64,000 bases of DNA from Microtetraspora glauca (GCA_000721275.1 JOFO01000006.1:1-64000), one strand, 5' to 3'; shown: positions 8,669-18,382, counted from the first letter of the stretch. A program made the numbers and translations. The notes: generated from the letters alone by a model not told the origin.

Positions 8669-11181
8669 TGCGGGTCCCGCTTTCTTGGCTGCGGGAGTAC
8701 GTCGACCTGCCGGCGACGGAGACCGGCCGCGACGTCCAGGCCAAGCTCATCACCGCCGGCCTCGAGGTCGAGACCGTCGAGCAGCTCGGCGCCGGCCTCA
8801 CCGGCCCGCTGGTGGTCGGCAAGGTCCTCACCATCGAGGAGCTGACGGAGTTCAAGAAGCCCATCCGCTTCTGCACCGTCGACGTCGGCTCCGCCAACGG
8901 CACCGGCGAGCCCCAGGAGATCATCTGCGGCGCCCGGAACTTCGCCGTCGGCGACAAGGTCGTCGTGGCCCTCCCCGGCGCCGTCCTCCCCGGCGACTTC
9001 CGCATCGCCGAGCGCAAGACCTACGGCAAGGTCTCGCGCGGCATGATCTGCTCCAGCGAGGAGCTGGGCATGGGCGAGGACCCGAACCACGGGATCATCG
9101 TCCTGCCGCCGGAGCACGAGGTCGGCCTCGACGCCACCGCCCTCCTGGAGCTGTACGACGAGGTCCTCGACATCGCCGTCACCCCGGACCGCGGCTACTG
9201 CCTCTCGATGCGCGGCGTCGCCCGCGAGGCCGCCATCGCGTACGGGCTGCCGCTGCGCGACCCGGCGCTCCTCGACGTGCCCGCGCCGAACTCGTACGGC
9301 TACCCGGTCCAGATCGCCGACCCCATCGGCTGCGACCGCTTCACCGCCCGCACCGTGGTCGGCCTCGACCCCGAGGCCCGGTCGCCGATCTGGCTGCAGC
9401 GCCGCCTCCAGAAGGCCGGCATGCGCCCGATTTCGCTCGCCGTCGACATCACCAACTACGTGATGCTGGAGCTCGGCCAGCCGCTGCACGCCTACGACCG
9501 CACCCGGCTCGACGGCCCCGTCGGGGTCCGCCGCGCCGAGGCCGGCGAGAAGATCACCACCCTCGACGGCACGGTCCGCGTCCTCGACGCCGCCGACCTG
9601 GTCATCACCGACAACCGCGGCCCCATCGGCATCGCGGGCGTCATGGGCGGCGCCGACACCGAGATCGCGGACCACGCCGACGCGGCCGGGGCGACCACCG
9701 AGGTCGTCATCGAGGCCGCGCACTTCGACGCGATCTCGATCGCCCGCACGGCCCGCCGCCACAAGCTGTCCTCCGAGGCGTCCAAGCGCTTCGAGCGCGG
9801 CGTCGACCCGCAGGCCGCGGCCGCCGCCGCCCAGCGCTGCGTCGACCTGCTGGTGCTGCTCGCGGGCGGCACCGCCGAGGCCGGCGTCACCGAGATCTCC
9901 GCCCCGTCCGCGCCGCGCACCATCACCATGCCGGCGAACCACCCCGACAAGGTCGCGGGTGTGGACTACGGCCGCGAGACCGTCGTCCGCCGCCTCCAGG
10001 AGGTCGGCTGCGACGTCTACGGCCAGGACGAGCTCGTCGTCACCGTGCCCTCGTGGCGCCCCGACCTCAGCGAGCCGAACGACCTCGCCGAGGAGGTCAT
10101 CCGGCTGGAGGGCTACGAGAACCTGCCCTCCACGCTGCCGAAGCCCCCGGCCGGCCGCGGCCTCACCGAGCGCCAGCGCGTCCACCGCCGGATCGGCCGC
10201 GCCCTCGCCGGCGCCGGCTACGTCGAGGCCCTGAACTACCCCTTCATGGGGCAGCAGGTCCTCGACCAGCTCGGCCTCGACGCGGACGACGCCCGCCGCA
10301 CGGCCGTCACCCTCGTCAACCCGCTCTCCGACGAGGAGCCCGCGCTCCGCACCACGCTGCTCCCCGGTCTGCTCGGCGCGCTCCGCCGCAACGACAGCCG
10401 CGGCAGCCACGACCTCGCGCTCTTCGAGACCGGTCTGGTCTTCCGGCCCGAGGGCGAGCCGAAGGTCGCGGTCCGCCTGCCGGTGGACCGCCGTCCCACC
10501 GACGAGGAGATCGCCGGCGTCAACGCCGCGCTGCCCGCGCAGCCGCGCCGCGCCGCCGTCGTCCTCGCCGGCGCCCGCGAGCAGTCCGGCTGGTGGGGCA
10601 AGGGCCGCCCGGCCGACTGGGCCGACGCGATCCAGGCCGCCCGCCTGATCGCCGCCGAGGCCGGCGCGGAGCTGCTGATCGACGCCGACCAGCACGCCCC
10701 GTGGCACCCGGGCCGCTGCGCCGCCTTCCACGTCATGGTCGACGGGGTCAAGACCCTGGCCGGCCACGGCGGCGAGCTCCACCCGCGCGTCGTCAAGGCG
10801 CTGGGCCTCCCGGCCCGCACCTGCGCGATGGAGATCGACCTGGACGTCCTGGAGCGCGCGAGCGGCGCCCTGGTGAAGGCCCCGCGCATCTCGGCCTTCC
10901 CGGTCGCCACCCAGGACGTGGCCCTCGTCGTCGACGCGTCGGTGCCGTCCGCCGCGGTCGAGTACTACCTGACCGGCGGCGCGGGCGAACTCCTGGAGTC
11001 CATCCGCCTGTTCGACGTCTACACCGGCGACCAGGTCGGCGAGGGCAAGAAGTCCCTGGCGTACGCGCTGAAGTTCCGCGCCCCGGACCGCACCCTCACC
11101 GTCGAGGAGGCCACCGCCGCCCGCGACGCCGCGGTCGCCCTGGCCGCCGAGCACACCGGCGCCGTCCTCCGCGGCGCCTGA
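8668..11181 (+). CDS. pheT: Phenylalanyl-tRNA synthetase beta subunit
   Basis: 837 residues, standard for bacterial PheT. Domains in order: N-terminal [19 protein letters not shown]-like tRNA-binding domain (about 40-160), B3/4 editing domain with [14 protein letters not shown] (about 215-390), B5 domain, core with [17 protein letters not shown], and the C-terminal FDX-ACB anticodon-binding domain ending about 835 ([16 protein letters not shown]). The editing domain hydrolyses mischarged Tyr-tRNA-Phe. Translationally coupled to pheS and followed by a strong terminator. Confidence 0.97.
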
Positions 11182-11195
11182 CCGCTCCCCACGAA

Positions 11196-11228
11196 GGGCC
11201 GCCCCGGGACCCCCTCCCGGGGCGGCCC
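11196..11228 (+). terminator. Terminator of pheST
   Basis: A perfect 14-bp stem (11196-11209 with 11215-11228) has a CCCCC loop, 14 bases after the pheT stop. No T-run. The remaining 230 bases before the next gene hold no recognised gene. Confidence 0.85.
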
Positions 11229-11461
11229 TCCGCCGTTTCCGGGGCCGCCGGGCTCGTACGGGCCCGCGACGATCGGCCGGCCGTACGCGTGGCGCGGGGC
11301 CGGCGTGGGGTGGCGGGGGTGGGGTGGTCACTCCTTCGGGTGAGATCGGTGGGGGGTGTTCCCCCGTGGTCCGTACGGTCGGCAGAATCGACGCGGCCAC
11401 AGGGGCGGACCTGTGTGCCGCAGGGCCTTCGGGCGCTGTCGGGGCTCGGGAAGGGCCGTAC

Positions 11462-12556
11462 ATGATCCGTACCAGCCGTGACGACCACCGCCGTACGGGG
11501 CCCCTGGGCGCCGCCGTCGGCTCCCGGCTCCGCCGGTCGGCACCGATCGCGCTGCCCCTCGGCTGGGGCGCGGTGGCCGTGGCGTGGAAGTTCGGCTGTC
11601 CGCTGGCCCGGCAGCCCGGGCTGCCGATGCGGATCGCGACCAGCATCGTGTTCCTGACGGTCGGCACCGGGCTCGTCCTCGGCGTGCGGTGGCAGCTGCG
11701 GCGCGAGCTGGCGCGGGTGCGGGCCGTCGCCGAGGCCACCCAGCAGGTGCTGCTGCGTCCGCCGCCCGCCCGGCTCGACGGACTCGCCCTGGCCGCCGGG
11801 CAGTTGTCGGCCACGCGCGGCGCCTCGGTGGGCGGCGACCTGTACGAGGCGGTGGCCACGCCGTACGGGGTGCGGATCCTCGTCGGGGACGTGCGGGGCC
11901 ACGGGCTGGCCGCGCTCGGCGCCGTCGTCGCCGTGCTGGGCAGCTTCCGCGAGGCCGCCCACGACGAGGCCGAACTCGGCGGCGTGCTGCGGCGGCTGGA
12001 GCGGGCGCTCCAGCGCCATCTGCGGGACCGGGCCCGCGACGAGCACCCGGCGGGCGGCGGGGGAGAGCCCGAGCACCCGGCGGCCGAGGAGTTCGTGACG
12101 CTGCTGCTCCTGGAGGTCCGGTCCGACGGGCGGCTCGCCGTCCTCGACTGCGGCCACCCCGCCCCGTACCGGCTCGGCACCCGGGTGGAGCGGCTGCCGG
12201 TGGGCGAGCCGCTGCCGCCGCTCGGCGTCCTGCCGCTGCCGGCCGCGCTCGTCCCGTACACCGCCGCCCGGCTGCTGCCCGGCGAGACGCTGGTGCTGCA
12301 CACCGACGGGGCGGAGGAGGCCCGCGACGGACGCGGCCGGTTCTTCGCCCTCGAAGCGGCGCTCGCCCGGAGCGCGGGACGGGCGCCCCGCACCGTCGTC
12401 CGGCAGACGCACGAGGCGCTGCTGCGGCACACCGGCGGCCGGCTCGACGACGACGTGGCCCTGCTCGTCGTCCGCAACGACCGCGTCCGGGTGCCGGCGC
12501 AGCCCGCCGAACCCGGGCTGCGCCGTCCCCGGCCCGCTCCCTCCACCCACTGCTGA
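11462..12556 (+). CDS. Membrane-associated PP2C/SpoIIE-type serine phosphatase
   Basis: 364 residues from ATG 11462, which follows GGAAGGG; an upstream in-frame start at 11324 would add a tail without features. Two N-terminal hydrophobic segments (about 28-40 and 55-75) anchor it. The SpoIIE domain (about 90-340) shows LAAGQLSATRGASVGGDLYEAV, VGDVRGHGLAA, a glycine/acid motif LDCGHPAPY and ETLVLHTDGAEEARD near DDDVALLVV, whose aspartates bind metal. Such phosphatases dephosphorylate anti-anti-sigma factors and so release sigma factors; Streptomyces has dozens. No cognate anti-sigma gene is adjacent. Confidence 0.88.
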   Translation: MIRTSRDDHRRTGPLGAAVGSRLRRSAPIALPLGWGAVAVAWKFGCPLARQPGLPMRIATSIVFLTVGTGLVLGVRWQLRRELARVRAVAEATQQVLLRPPPARLDGLALAAGQLSATRGASVGGDLYEAVATPYGVRILVGDVRGHGLAALGAVVAVLGSFREAAHDEAELGGVLRRLERALQRHLRDRARDEHPAGGGGEPEHPAAEEFVTLLLLEVRSDGRLAVLDCGHPAPYRLGTRVERLPVGEPLPPLGVLPLPAALVPYTAARLLPGETLVLHTDGAEEARDGRGRFFALEAALARSAGRAPRTVVRQTHEALLRHTGGRLDDDVALLVVRNDRVRVPAQPAEPGLRRPRPAPSTHC

Positions 12557-12672
12557 GCGGAGGGTCCGGGGGCACGGGCGCCGCAAGCGGTACGGCTCCG
12601 CCGGCGGGAGCGCGCACGGGCGGACGAATTCAGCCACCGCTACGCTGAGTTCACCGAGCGACCGGAGGGGCC

Positions 12673-14013
12673 ATGCAGCCCAACACCCTGCTCGACGCCC
12701 TCCTGGACGAGGCGGGCGTCTCCCACGCCGGGCTCGCCGACCGTGTGAACCGGGCCGGACGGGCCAAGGGCCTTGCCCTGCGTTACGAACACACCGCCGT
12801 GGCACGGTGGCTGAAGGGCCAGCGCCCGCGCGGCCAGGTGCCCGACCTGATCTGCGAGGTGCTCGCGGCCCGGCTGGGCCGGCCCGTGGGCCTCGACGAC
12901 ATCGGGCTCGGCGTGCCCGCGGGCGGCGCGCCCGCGCCCGGCACCCCGCTGTCCGGCTTCGTCAACCGGGCCACCGCGCTGTGGCGGTCGGACGAGCAGC
13001 AGCGCCCGTACCTGGCCGCCGCCCCGGCGGTGACCGGCACGCCGGCCGTGATGCCGGTGTGGGAGTGGGAGAACCCGCCGGAGGACACCGACGTGTCCCG
13101 GACCGGTCTGACCCGGGTGGAGCCCGCCGACATCGCCCTGCTGAGCGCGGCCCGCGCGCACTACGAGCAGATGTACCGGAAGGCCGGCGGCATCGCGACC
13201 CGCGCCCGGATCGTCGGCTTCCTGACCACCGAGGCCGCGCCCCGGCTGCGCGGCTCCTACAGCGACGCCCTGGGGCGCTCGCTGCACCGGGCCACCGGGG
13301 GACTGGTGGCGGTGGCCGGGATCTGCGCCTACGACGCCGACGCGCACGGCCTCGCGCAGCGCTACTTCCAGCAGGCGCTGCGACTGGCGAAGGCCAGCGG
13401 GGACCGGGCGTTCGGGGCGTACGTGATCGCGCTGATGGTCAACCAGTGCCTGCTGCTCGGGGAGTTCCGGCAGGCGGTGGCCTTCGCTGAGGCGGCGCTG
13501 CGGGCGGCCGACGGGACCATCAGCCCGGCGCTGGCGGCCGATCTGACGGCGATGCAGGCGAAGGCGTACGCCCGGCTCGGCGAGGGCCGGGCGGCGCTCG
13601 ACTGCATCCGGCGGGCCGAGGCGGCGGCGGAGCGGATCGCGCCGGCGGCGGAGCCGGCCGAGACCGGGTACGTCCAGCCGGGGCTCGTCAACGTACAGGT
13701 CGCGGAGGCGCTCCTCAGTCTGGGTGATCTCGCGGGGGCGTACGAGCAGGCGGCGCGGGCGGCGGGGGCGCCCTCGCACGACCGGGGCCGGGTGCACCGG
13801 CTGGCGCTGCTCTGCCAGGTCGAACTGCGGCAGGGGGAGGCGGACTCGGCCGCGCGCACGGCGGTCGAGATGACCGAGCGGGCGCGCGGGATGGAGTCGC
13901 GGCGGCTGCGCGACCGGCTGCGGCAGGCCCGGGAGCACCTGCTCGCCTGTGACGCGGGGGACGCGCGGGAGGCTGCGGAGCTGATCGACGGAGCGTTGCG
14001 CGTTCCGCTCTGA
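12673..14013 (+). CDS. NsdA/BldB-region-type regulatory protein with TPR-like repeats
   Basis: 446 residues. The N-terminus (about 1-65) LLDALLDEAGVSHAGLADRVN and TAVARWLKGQRPRG look like an XRE-type helix-turn-helix. From about 150 on there are helical repeats (ARAHYEQMYRKAGG, YFQQALRLAKASGDRAFGAYV, LGDLAGAYEQAARAAG) typical of TPR scaffolds. This architecture is that of the NsdA-like 'sporulation-associated' proteins, several of which tune development and antibiotic production in Streptomyces. Assignment to that family is by resemblance. It is monocistronic or leads into the NUDIX gene 62 bases on. Confidence 0.75.
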   Translation: MQPNTLLDALLDEAGVSHAGLADRVNRAGRAKGLALRYEHTAVARWLKGQRPRGQVPDLICEVLAARLGRPVGLDDIGLGVPAGGAPAPGTPLSGFVNRATALWRSDEQQRPYLAAAPAVTGTPAVMPVWEWENPPEDTDVSRTGLTRVEPADIALLSAARAHYEQMYRKAGGIATRARIVGFLTTEAAPRLRGSYSDALGRSLHRATGGLVAVAGICAYDADAHGLAQRYFQQALRLAKASGDRAFGAYVIALMVNQCLLLGEFRQAVAFAEAALRAADGTISPALAADLTAMQAKAYARLGEGRAALDCIRRAEAAAERIAPAAEPAETGYVQPGLVNVQVAEALLSLGDLAGAYEQAARAAGAPSHDRGRVHRLALLCQVELRQGEADSAARTAVEMTERARGMESRRLRDRLRQAREHLLACDAGDAREAAELIDGALRVPL

Positions 14014-14075
14014 CCGTCGAACTGGTGCGATATTGCCACCGAACACGCGCCTACCAGTCGGAAGGTGGCAAGAAC

Positions 14076-14606
14076 GTGCAGTGGACGAAACTGAGTGAGC
14101 ACTCCGTCTATGAGAACCGCTGGTTCCGGGTCAATCTCGCGGACGTCGAACTTCCGGACGGCCGTCACCTCGACCACTATCTGATCCGGCTCCGCCCCGT
14201 CGCCGTCGCGACCGTCGTCAACGACGCCGACGAGGTCCTCATGCTCTGGCGCCACCGCTTCATCACCGACAGCTGGGGCTGGGAGCTGGCCGCCGGCGTC
14301 GTCGAGGACGGCGAGACCCCCGAGGCCGCCGCCGCCCGCGAGATGGAGGAGGAGACCGGCTGGCGGCCGGGGCCGCTGCGCCCGCTCCTCACCGTCGAGC
14401 CGTCCAACGGGCTCAGCGACGCCCGGCACCACCTCTACTGGACGGACCGGGCCACCTGGACCGGCCCGCCGGCCGACGGCTTCGAGTCCTCGCGGCGCGC
14501 CTGGGTGCCGCTGAAGGAGGTCCCGGAGCTGATCACCCGCGGACAGATCCCGGCGGCGAACATGGCGGCGGGGCTGCTGATGCTCCGGCACCTGCGGCTC
14601 GGCTGA
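14076..14606 (+). CDS. NUDIX hydrolase (ADP-ribose pyrophosphatase-like)
   Basis: 176 residues from GTG 14076, preceded by GGAAGG. The NUDIX box is intact: GVVEDGETPEAAAAREMEEETGW, matching GX5EX7REUXEEXGU, whose glutamates bind Mg2+. The N-terminal antiparallel segment (WFRVNLADVELPDGRHLDHYLIRL) is that of ADP-ribose/nucleoside-diphosphate-sugar pyrophosphatases, suggesting such a substrate. Cytosolic; possibly co-transcribed with the NsdA-like gene. Confidence 0.88.
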   Translation: MQWTKLSEHSVYENRWFRVNLADVELPDGRHLDHYLIRLRPVAVATVVNDADEVLMLWRHRFITDSWGWELAAGVVEDGETPEAAAAREMEEETGWRPGPLRPLLTVEPSNGLSDARHHLYWTDRATWTGPPADGFESSRRAWVPLKEVPELITRGQIPAANMAAGLLMLRHLRLG

Positions 14607-14656
14607 CCTGCGGCGCATGACGGGGGAAAGCTGACCCGCGGCGCATGACGGGGAAA
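14602..14656. repeat. Tandem duplication of about 28 bp at the end of the NUDIX gene
   Basis: Two near-identical copies (14602-14629 and 14630-14656) differ by one substitution and a one-base deletion. The first copy contains the NUDIX stop codon; the copy does not alter the reading frame. Confidence 0.8.
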
Positions 14657-14660
14657 GGCG

Positions 14661-14694
14661 AACGGCCCGTACCTGTGCGGGAGTACGGGCCGTT
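14661..14694. terminator. Bidirectional terminator between convergent NUDIX and dehydrogenase genes
   Basis: AACGGCCCGTAC (14661-14672) pairs perfectly with GTACGGGCCGTT (14683-14694). It lies between convergent genes, and the A-rich/T-rich ends give weak T-tracts in both directions. Confidence 0.8.
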
Positions 14695-14743
14695 CCGGTC
14701 GCGGAGAGCGACAATCAGGGGGCGCCGGGAGCGGCGCCGGGAT

Positions 14744-15604
14744 TCAGGCGTAGACGTAGAAGCCGGAGCCCGTCTTGCGGCCCAGCCGGCCCGCGTCCAC
14801 CATCCGCTGGAGCAGCGGGGGAGCGGCGTACAGCGGCTCCTTGAACTCGGAGTACATCGAGTCGGCGATGGACGCGATGGTGTCGAGGCCGATGAGGTCC
14901 GAGAGCTTCAGCGGGCCCATGGGGTGGGCGCAGCCGAACTCCATGCCGTTGTCGATGTCCTCGCGGCTCGCGATGCCGGACTCGAACATCCGGATGGCGG
15001 AGAGCAGGTACGGCACGAGCAGGGCGTTCACGATGAAGCCGGAGCGGTCCTGGGCGCGGATCGCGTGCTTGCCGAGCGTCTTCTCGGCGAAGGCCTGCGC
15101 CCGGCTGATCGTGCCCTCGGAGGTGGTGAGGGCGGGGATCAGCTCGACCAGCTTCTGCACCGGGGCCGGGTTGAAGAAGTGGATGCCGATGACGTGGTCG
15201 GGGCGCGAGGTCGCCACGGCCAGCTTCACCAGCGGGATGGAGGAGGTGTTGGAGGCCAGGATGGCGTCGGGCCGGGTCAGGACCTGGTCGAGCACCTGGA
15301 AGATCTCGGTCTTGACCTGCTCGTTCTCGACGACGGCCTCGATGACGAGGTCGCGGTCGGCGAACTCGCCCAGGTCGGTCGTGAAGCTCAGCCGGGACAG
15401 GGCGGCGTCCCGCTCCTCCTCGCTGATCTTGCCGCGTTCGGCGGCCTTGGTCAGCGAGTTCAGCAGCCGGGTACGGCCGATCTCCAGGGCCTCGCCGGTG
15501 GTCTCGGCCACCTTCACCTCAAGGCCGCTCCGGGCACACACCTCTGCGATGCCCGCGCCCATCTGGCCGCAGCCCACCACTCCGACGCGCTCAATGTCGG
15601 CCAT
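14744..15604 (-). CDS. 3-hydroxybutyryl-CoA (3-hydroxyacyl-CoA) dehydrogenase
   Basis: 286 residues from ATG 15604 (MADIERVGVVGCGQMGAGIAE); an in-frame GTG at 15616, with GAAAGG placed well before it, would add four residues and is also possible. The Rossmann NAD motif GCGQMGAG is at about 11-18; the catalytic His/Glu region IGIHFFNPAPVQKLVE is at about 140 and NALLVPYLLSAIRMFESG follows. The enzyme oxidises (S)-3-hydroxyacyl-CoA in fatty-acid or butyrate metabolism and can feed butyryl-CoA to polyketides. It is a stand-alone single-domain enzyme without a fused hydratase. The C-terminus TGSGFYVYA is characteristic. Confidence 0.92.
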   Translation of the reverse strand: MADIERVGVVGCGQMGAGIAEVCARSGLEVKVAETTGEALEIGRTRLLNSLTKAAERGKISEEERDAALSRLSFTTDLGEFADRDLVIEAVVENEQVKTEIFQVLDQVLTRPDAILASNTSSIPLVKLAVATSRPDHVIGIHFFNPAPVQKLVELIPALTTSEGTISRAQAFAEKTLGKHAIRAQDRSGFIVNALLVPYLLSAIRMFESGIASREDIDNGMEFGCAHPMGPLKLSDLIGLDTIASIADSMYSEFKEPLYAAPPLLQRMVDAGRLGRKTGSGFYVYA

Positions 15605-15773
15605 GGAGTCCGTCACCTCGTGCCTTTCGCTCTTCTCTGGCGGCGGGCCCCGTGTGATTCCGGTGCGCACGCCTCGACCCCCTGACGTTACTCCGATTCG
15701 CGCGATGATCGATCGGTCGGAGCGGGCATGCTGTCCCTGCGGGTGTGAGGTATCCGACAGCTGAGGGGTACAA

Positions 15774-17051
15774 GTGCGGCCTATCGGGAGAAGAGGGTTT
15801 GTGACGACCGCCATGGGAGCGGCATGCGCCGTCGTGGGCCCGGGCGCCTCCGGCGCCGCGGCGCGGCGCCCCGCGACGGCGGGGCGCGCGGAGGCGGAGG
15901 CCGCGCGTTCCGGCGGTTTCCGGGGCATGTGGGTGGCGACCGTCGCCAACCGGGACTGGCCGTCCCGGGCCGGGCTCACCGCCGACGCGCAGCGCGCCGA
16001 GCTCCTGGCCCACCTCGACCGGGCGGTGGAGCGCCGGCTGAACACGGTCGTCCTCCAGGTGCGGCCGACGGCCGACGCGCTGTGGCCTTCGCCTCACGAA
16101 CCCTGGGCGCAGTGCCTCACCGGCACGCAGGGCCGCGACCCCGGCTGGGACCCGCTGGGCACGGCGGTCGCCGAGGCGCACGCGCGGGGACTGGAGCTGC
16201 ACGCCTGGTTCAACCCGTACCGGGTGGCGAACCACACCGACCCGTCCCGGCTCGCCGCCTCCCACCCGGCCCGGCGGCACCCCGAGTGGACGATCCCGTA
16301 CGGCGGGAAGCTGTTCTACGACCCGGGGCTGCCCGAGGTCAGGCGCTTCGTCCAGGACGCCATGCTCGACGCGGTGCGCCGGTACGACGTCGACGCCGTC
16401 CACTGGGACGACTACTTCTACCCGTACCCGGTGGCGGGGGAGAGCTTCGCGGACGACGAGACGTACGCCCGCTACGGCGCGGACTTCCCGGACCGGGCGG
16501 ACTGGCGGCGGCACAACACCGACCTGCTGGTCTCGGAGATGGCGGCCCGGATCAAGGAGGTCAAGCCGGGGGTGGCGTTCGGGATCAGCCCGTTCGGGGT
16601 GTGGCGGAACATCGCCGACGACCCCGAGGGCTCGGACACCCGGGCCGGCGTGGGCACCTACGACGACCTGTACGCGGACACCCGCAAGTGGGTCGCGGAG
16701 GGCTGGATCGACCACGTGGTGCCGCAGCTGTACTGGCACATCGGCCACTCCGCCACCGACTACGCCACGCTCCTCGACTGGTGGAACGCGGCGGTACGGG
16801 GGACGGGGGTGGACCTGTACATCGGCGAGGCCCTGTACAAGGCGGGCGATCCCGCCCAGCCCGAGGCGTGGCAGGACCCGAAGGAGCTGTCCCGGCACCT
16901 CGCGCTGGCGGCGGAACGGCCGGGGGTCGGCGGGCACTGCTTCTTCGCGGCGAAGGAGGTCACGGAGGACCGCATCGGCGCCCTCGCCGCCGTCGTGGCC
17001 GACCACTACCCGACCCGGGCCCGGCCGCCGCGCCGGCCCGGCGACGCCTAG
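15774..17051 (+). CDS. Tat-exported glycoside hydrolase-like 10 (GHL10/DUF187) protein
   Basis: 425 residues from GTG 15774, preceded by GAGGGG. The N-terminus GRRGFVTTAMGAA is a twin-arginine signal. The mature domain opens GFRGMWVATVANRDWPS and continues with LNTVVLQVRPTADALWPS, GLELHAWFNPYRV, DAVHWDDYFYPYP, and HVVPQLYWHIGHSATDY, the signature of the TIM-barrel GHL10 family. These enzymes are predicted to cleave cell-wall or other polysaccharides; conserved Asp residues in WDDYF are candidates for catalysis. No carbohydrate-binding module is seen. Transcribed divergently from the dehydrogenase. Confidence 0.85.
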   Translation: MRPIGRRGFVTTAMGAACAVVGPGASGAAARRPATAGRAEAEAARSGGFRGMWVATVANRDWPSRAGLTADAQRAELLAHLDRAVERRLNTVVLQVRPTADALWPSPHEPWAQCLTGTQGRDPGWDPLGTAVAEAHARGLELHAWFNPYRVANHTDPSRLAASHPARRHPEWTIPYGGKLFYDPGLPEVRRFVQDAMLDAVRRYDVDAVHWDDYFYPYPVAGESFADDETYARYGADFPDRADWRRHNTDLLVSEMAARIKEVKPGVAFGISPFGVWRNIADDPEGSDTRAGVGTYDDLYADTRKWVAEGWIDHVVPQLYWHIGHSATDYATLLDWWNAAVRGTGVDLYIGEALYKAGDPAQPEAWQDPKELSRHLALAAERPGVGGHCFFAAKEVTEDRIGALAAVVADHYPTRARPPRRPGDA

Positions 17052-17060
17052 CCGCTCCGC

Positions 17061-17146
17061 GGACCTGGGGCGCCTCGGGGCTCAGTCGTCCCGGGGCGCC
17101 TCGGGGCTCGGCGGTCCCGGGGCGCCTCGGCGGACCTGGGGCGCCG
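17061..17146. repeat. Degenerate tandem repeat of about 26 bp
   Basis: About three and a half copies built round GGGGCGCCTCGGGGCTC lie between the convergent GHL10 and DUF1918 genes. They contain no coding sequence. Self-complementary GGCGCC cores could fold and help terminate transcription. Confidence 0.6.
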
Positions 17147-17152
17147 CAGTGG

Positions 17153-17365
17153 TCAGTGGCCCGCCGCCCCGTGCGACTGCCCCGGGTGGCGGACGACCGT
17201 GTCGGGGCCCGGCGACATCAGGGACTCGTGACCGTCGTCGTCGAACTTGACCCGGTACGGGGGAGTGCCGTTGTCCCCCATCACCTCCAGGACCTCGGCC
17301 GTGCGGTCGTGCTGACCGACGGTCCGGCCGTGCACCAGTAGCTTGTCGCCCACACTCGCCTGCAT
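17153..17365 (-). CDS. DUF1918 small protein
   Basis: 70 residues from ATG 17365, with GGGAGG upstream. The sequence MQASVGDKLLVHGRTVGQHDR, then VLEVMGDNGTPPYRVKFDDDGHESL, is the DUF1918 pattern, a small SH3-like beta-barrel found in actinobacteria next to CBS or membrane proteins. Function is unknown. The gene is separated from the EamA gene by 78 bases and may be read from its own promoter. Confidence 0.85.
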   Translation of the reverse strand: MQASVGDKLLVHGRTVGQHDRTAEVLEVMGDNGTPPYRVKFDDDGHESLMSPGPDTVVRHPGQSHGAAGH

Positions 17366-17443
17366 CGCGGGACCTCCCTCGCGCGCGTAACGGCCTCTGC
17401 CTGCCATTGTGACCCAGGTCACGCCGGGGCGCCGCCTTCCGGG

Positions 17444-18382
17444 TCAGCTCTTCGCCCGCTGGGTCACCGCGATGCAGACCAGCACGCCGGCCGCCGCGAC
17501 CGGCGCGGCCAGCGGCAGGGTCTCGCCGAGCAGGAAGACCGACCAGAACAGCGTCAGCAGCGGCTGGGCGAGCTGGAGCTGGCTGGCGCGCGGGATGCCG
17601 ATCGCCGCCATGCCCCGGTACCAGACGTACAGGCCGAAGAAGGTGGAGCCGGCGGCCACCCAGAGCAGGCCGATCACGCCGTGGGCGGTGAGGTGCACCG
17701 GTTCGAGGGCGAGCGCCACCGCCGAGGCCGGGACCATCAGCGGCAGGCAGAACACCAGCGCCCAGCCGATGACCTGCCAGCCCGGCATCAGCCGGGCGAG
17801 CCGGCCGCCCTCGGTGTAGCCGGCGGCGCACACCAGCAGCGCGCCGAAGAGGTAGAGGTCGCCGGCGGAGACGGCGCCGCCGCTCTGCTGGACCGTGAAG
17901 GCGATGACGACGGCGGCGCCGGAGACCGCCGCGAACCAGAAGGTGCGCGACGGGCGGCGGCCGGTCCGCACGGCGGCGAAGACGGCCGTGGTGAGCGGCA
18001 GCAGGCCGACGACGACGGCCGCGTGCGAGGTCGTCGAGGTCTGGAGGGCGAGCGTCGTCAGCAGCGGGAAGCCCACCACCACACCGCCCGCGACGACCGC
18101 GAGCCCGGCCCAGTGGCGCCGGTCCGGCAGCGGGACGCGGCCGGCGAGCAGGAAGGCCCCGGCGATGGCCGCGGCGAGCGTGGAGCGGACGGCGACCAGC
18201 GACCACGGGCCGAAGCTCTCCAGGCCCCAGACCGTCGACGGGAAGGTCAGCGAGAAGGCGACCACGCCGAGGAGGGCGAGCAGGGTGCCCTGGAGAGGAA
18301 CGGCCGGGACGGACGAGCCGGACGAGCCGGACGAGCCGGACGAGGCGGACGAGGCGGTCGAGGCGGTCGAGGTGCCGGACAT
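17444..18382 (-). CDS. EamA/DMT-family transporter (RhaT-like exporter)
   Basis: 312 residues from ATG 18382. After an Ser/Gly-rich N-terminus encoded by nine-base repeats, ten hydrophobic helices form two EamA halves (about 30-155 and 165-305), with FSLTFPSTVWGLESFGPWSLVAVRSTLAA in the first and GVIGLLWVAAGSTFFGLYVWYRGMA in the second split by loops. Such permeases export amino acids or metabolites. The gene diverges from a MocR-type regulator 52 bases away, a common pairing in which the PLP-dependent regulator controls the exporter. An ATG at 18436 would overlap the regulator start and lacks an obvious ribosome-binding site. Confidence 0.88.
   Translation of the reverse strand: MSGTSTASTASSASSGSSGSSGSSVPAVPLQGTLLALLGVVAFSLTFPSTVWGLESFGPWSLVAVRSTLAAAIAGAFLLAGRVPLPDRRHWAGLAVVAGGVVVGFPLLTTLALQTSTTSHAAVVVGLLPLTTAVFAAVRTGRRPSRTFWFAAVSGAAVVIAFTVQQSGGAVSAGDLYLFGALLVCAAGYTEGGRLARLMPGWQVIGWALVFCLPLMVPASAVALALEPVHLTAHGVIGLLWVAAGSTFFGLYVWYRGMAAIGIPRASQLQLAQPLLTLFWSVFLLGETLPLAAPVAAAGVLVCIAVTQRAKS
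18312..18374. repeat. Seven tandem 9-bp repeats in the EamA N-terminus
   Basis: Units GACGAGCCG (three), GACGAGGCG (two), GTCGAGGCG and GTCGAGGTG lie in phase with the minus-strand codons and encode Ser/Gly/Ala triplets (SSG, SSA, STA). The array can expand or contract without a frameshift. Confidence 0.9.
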
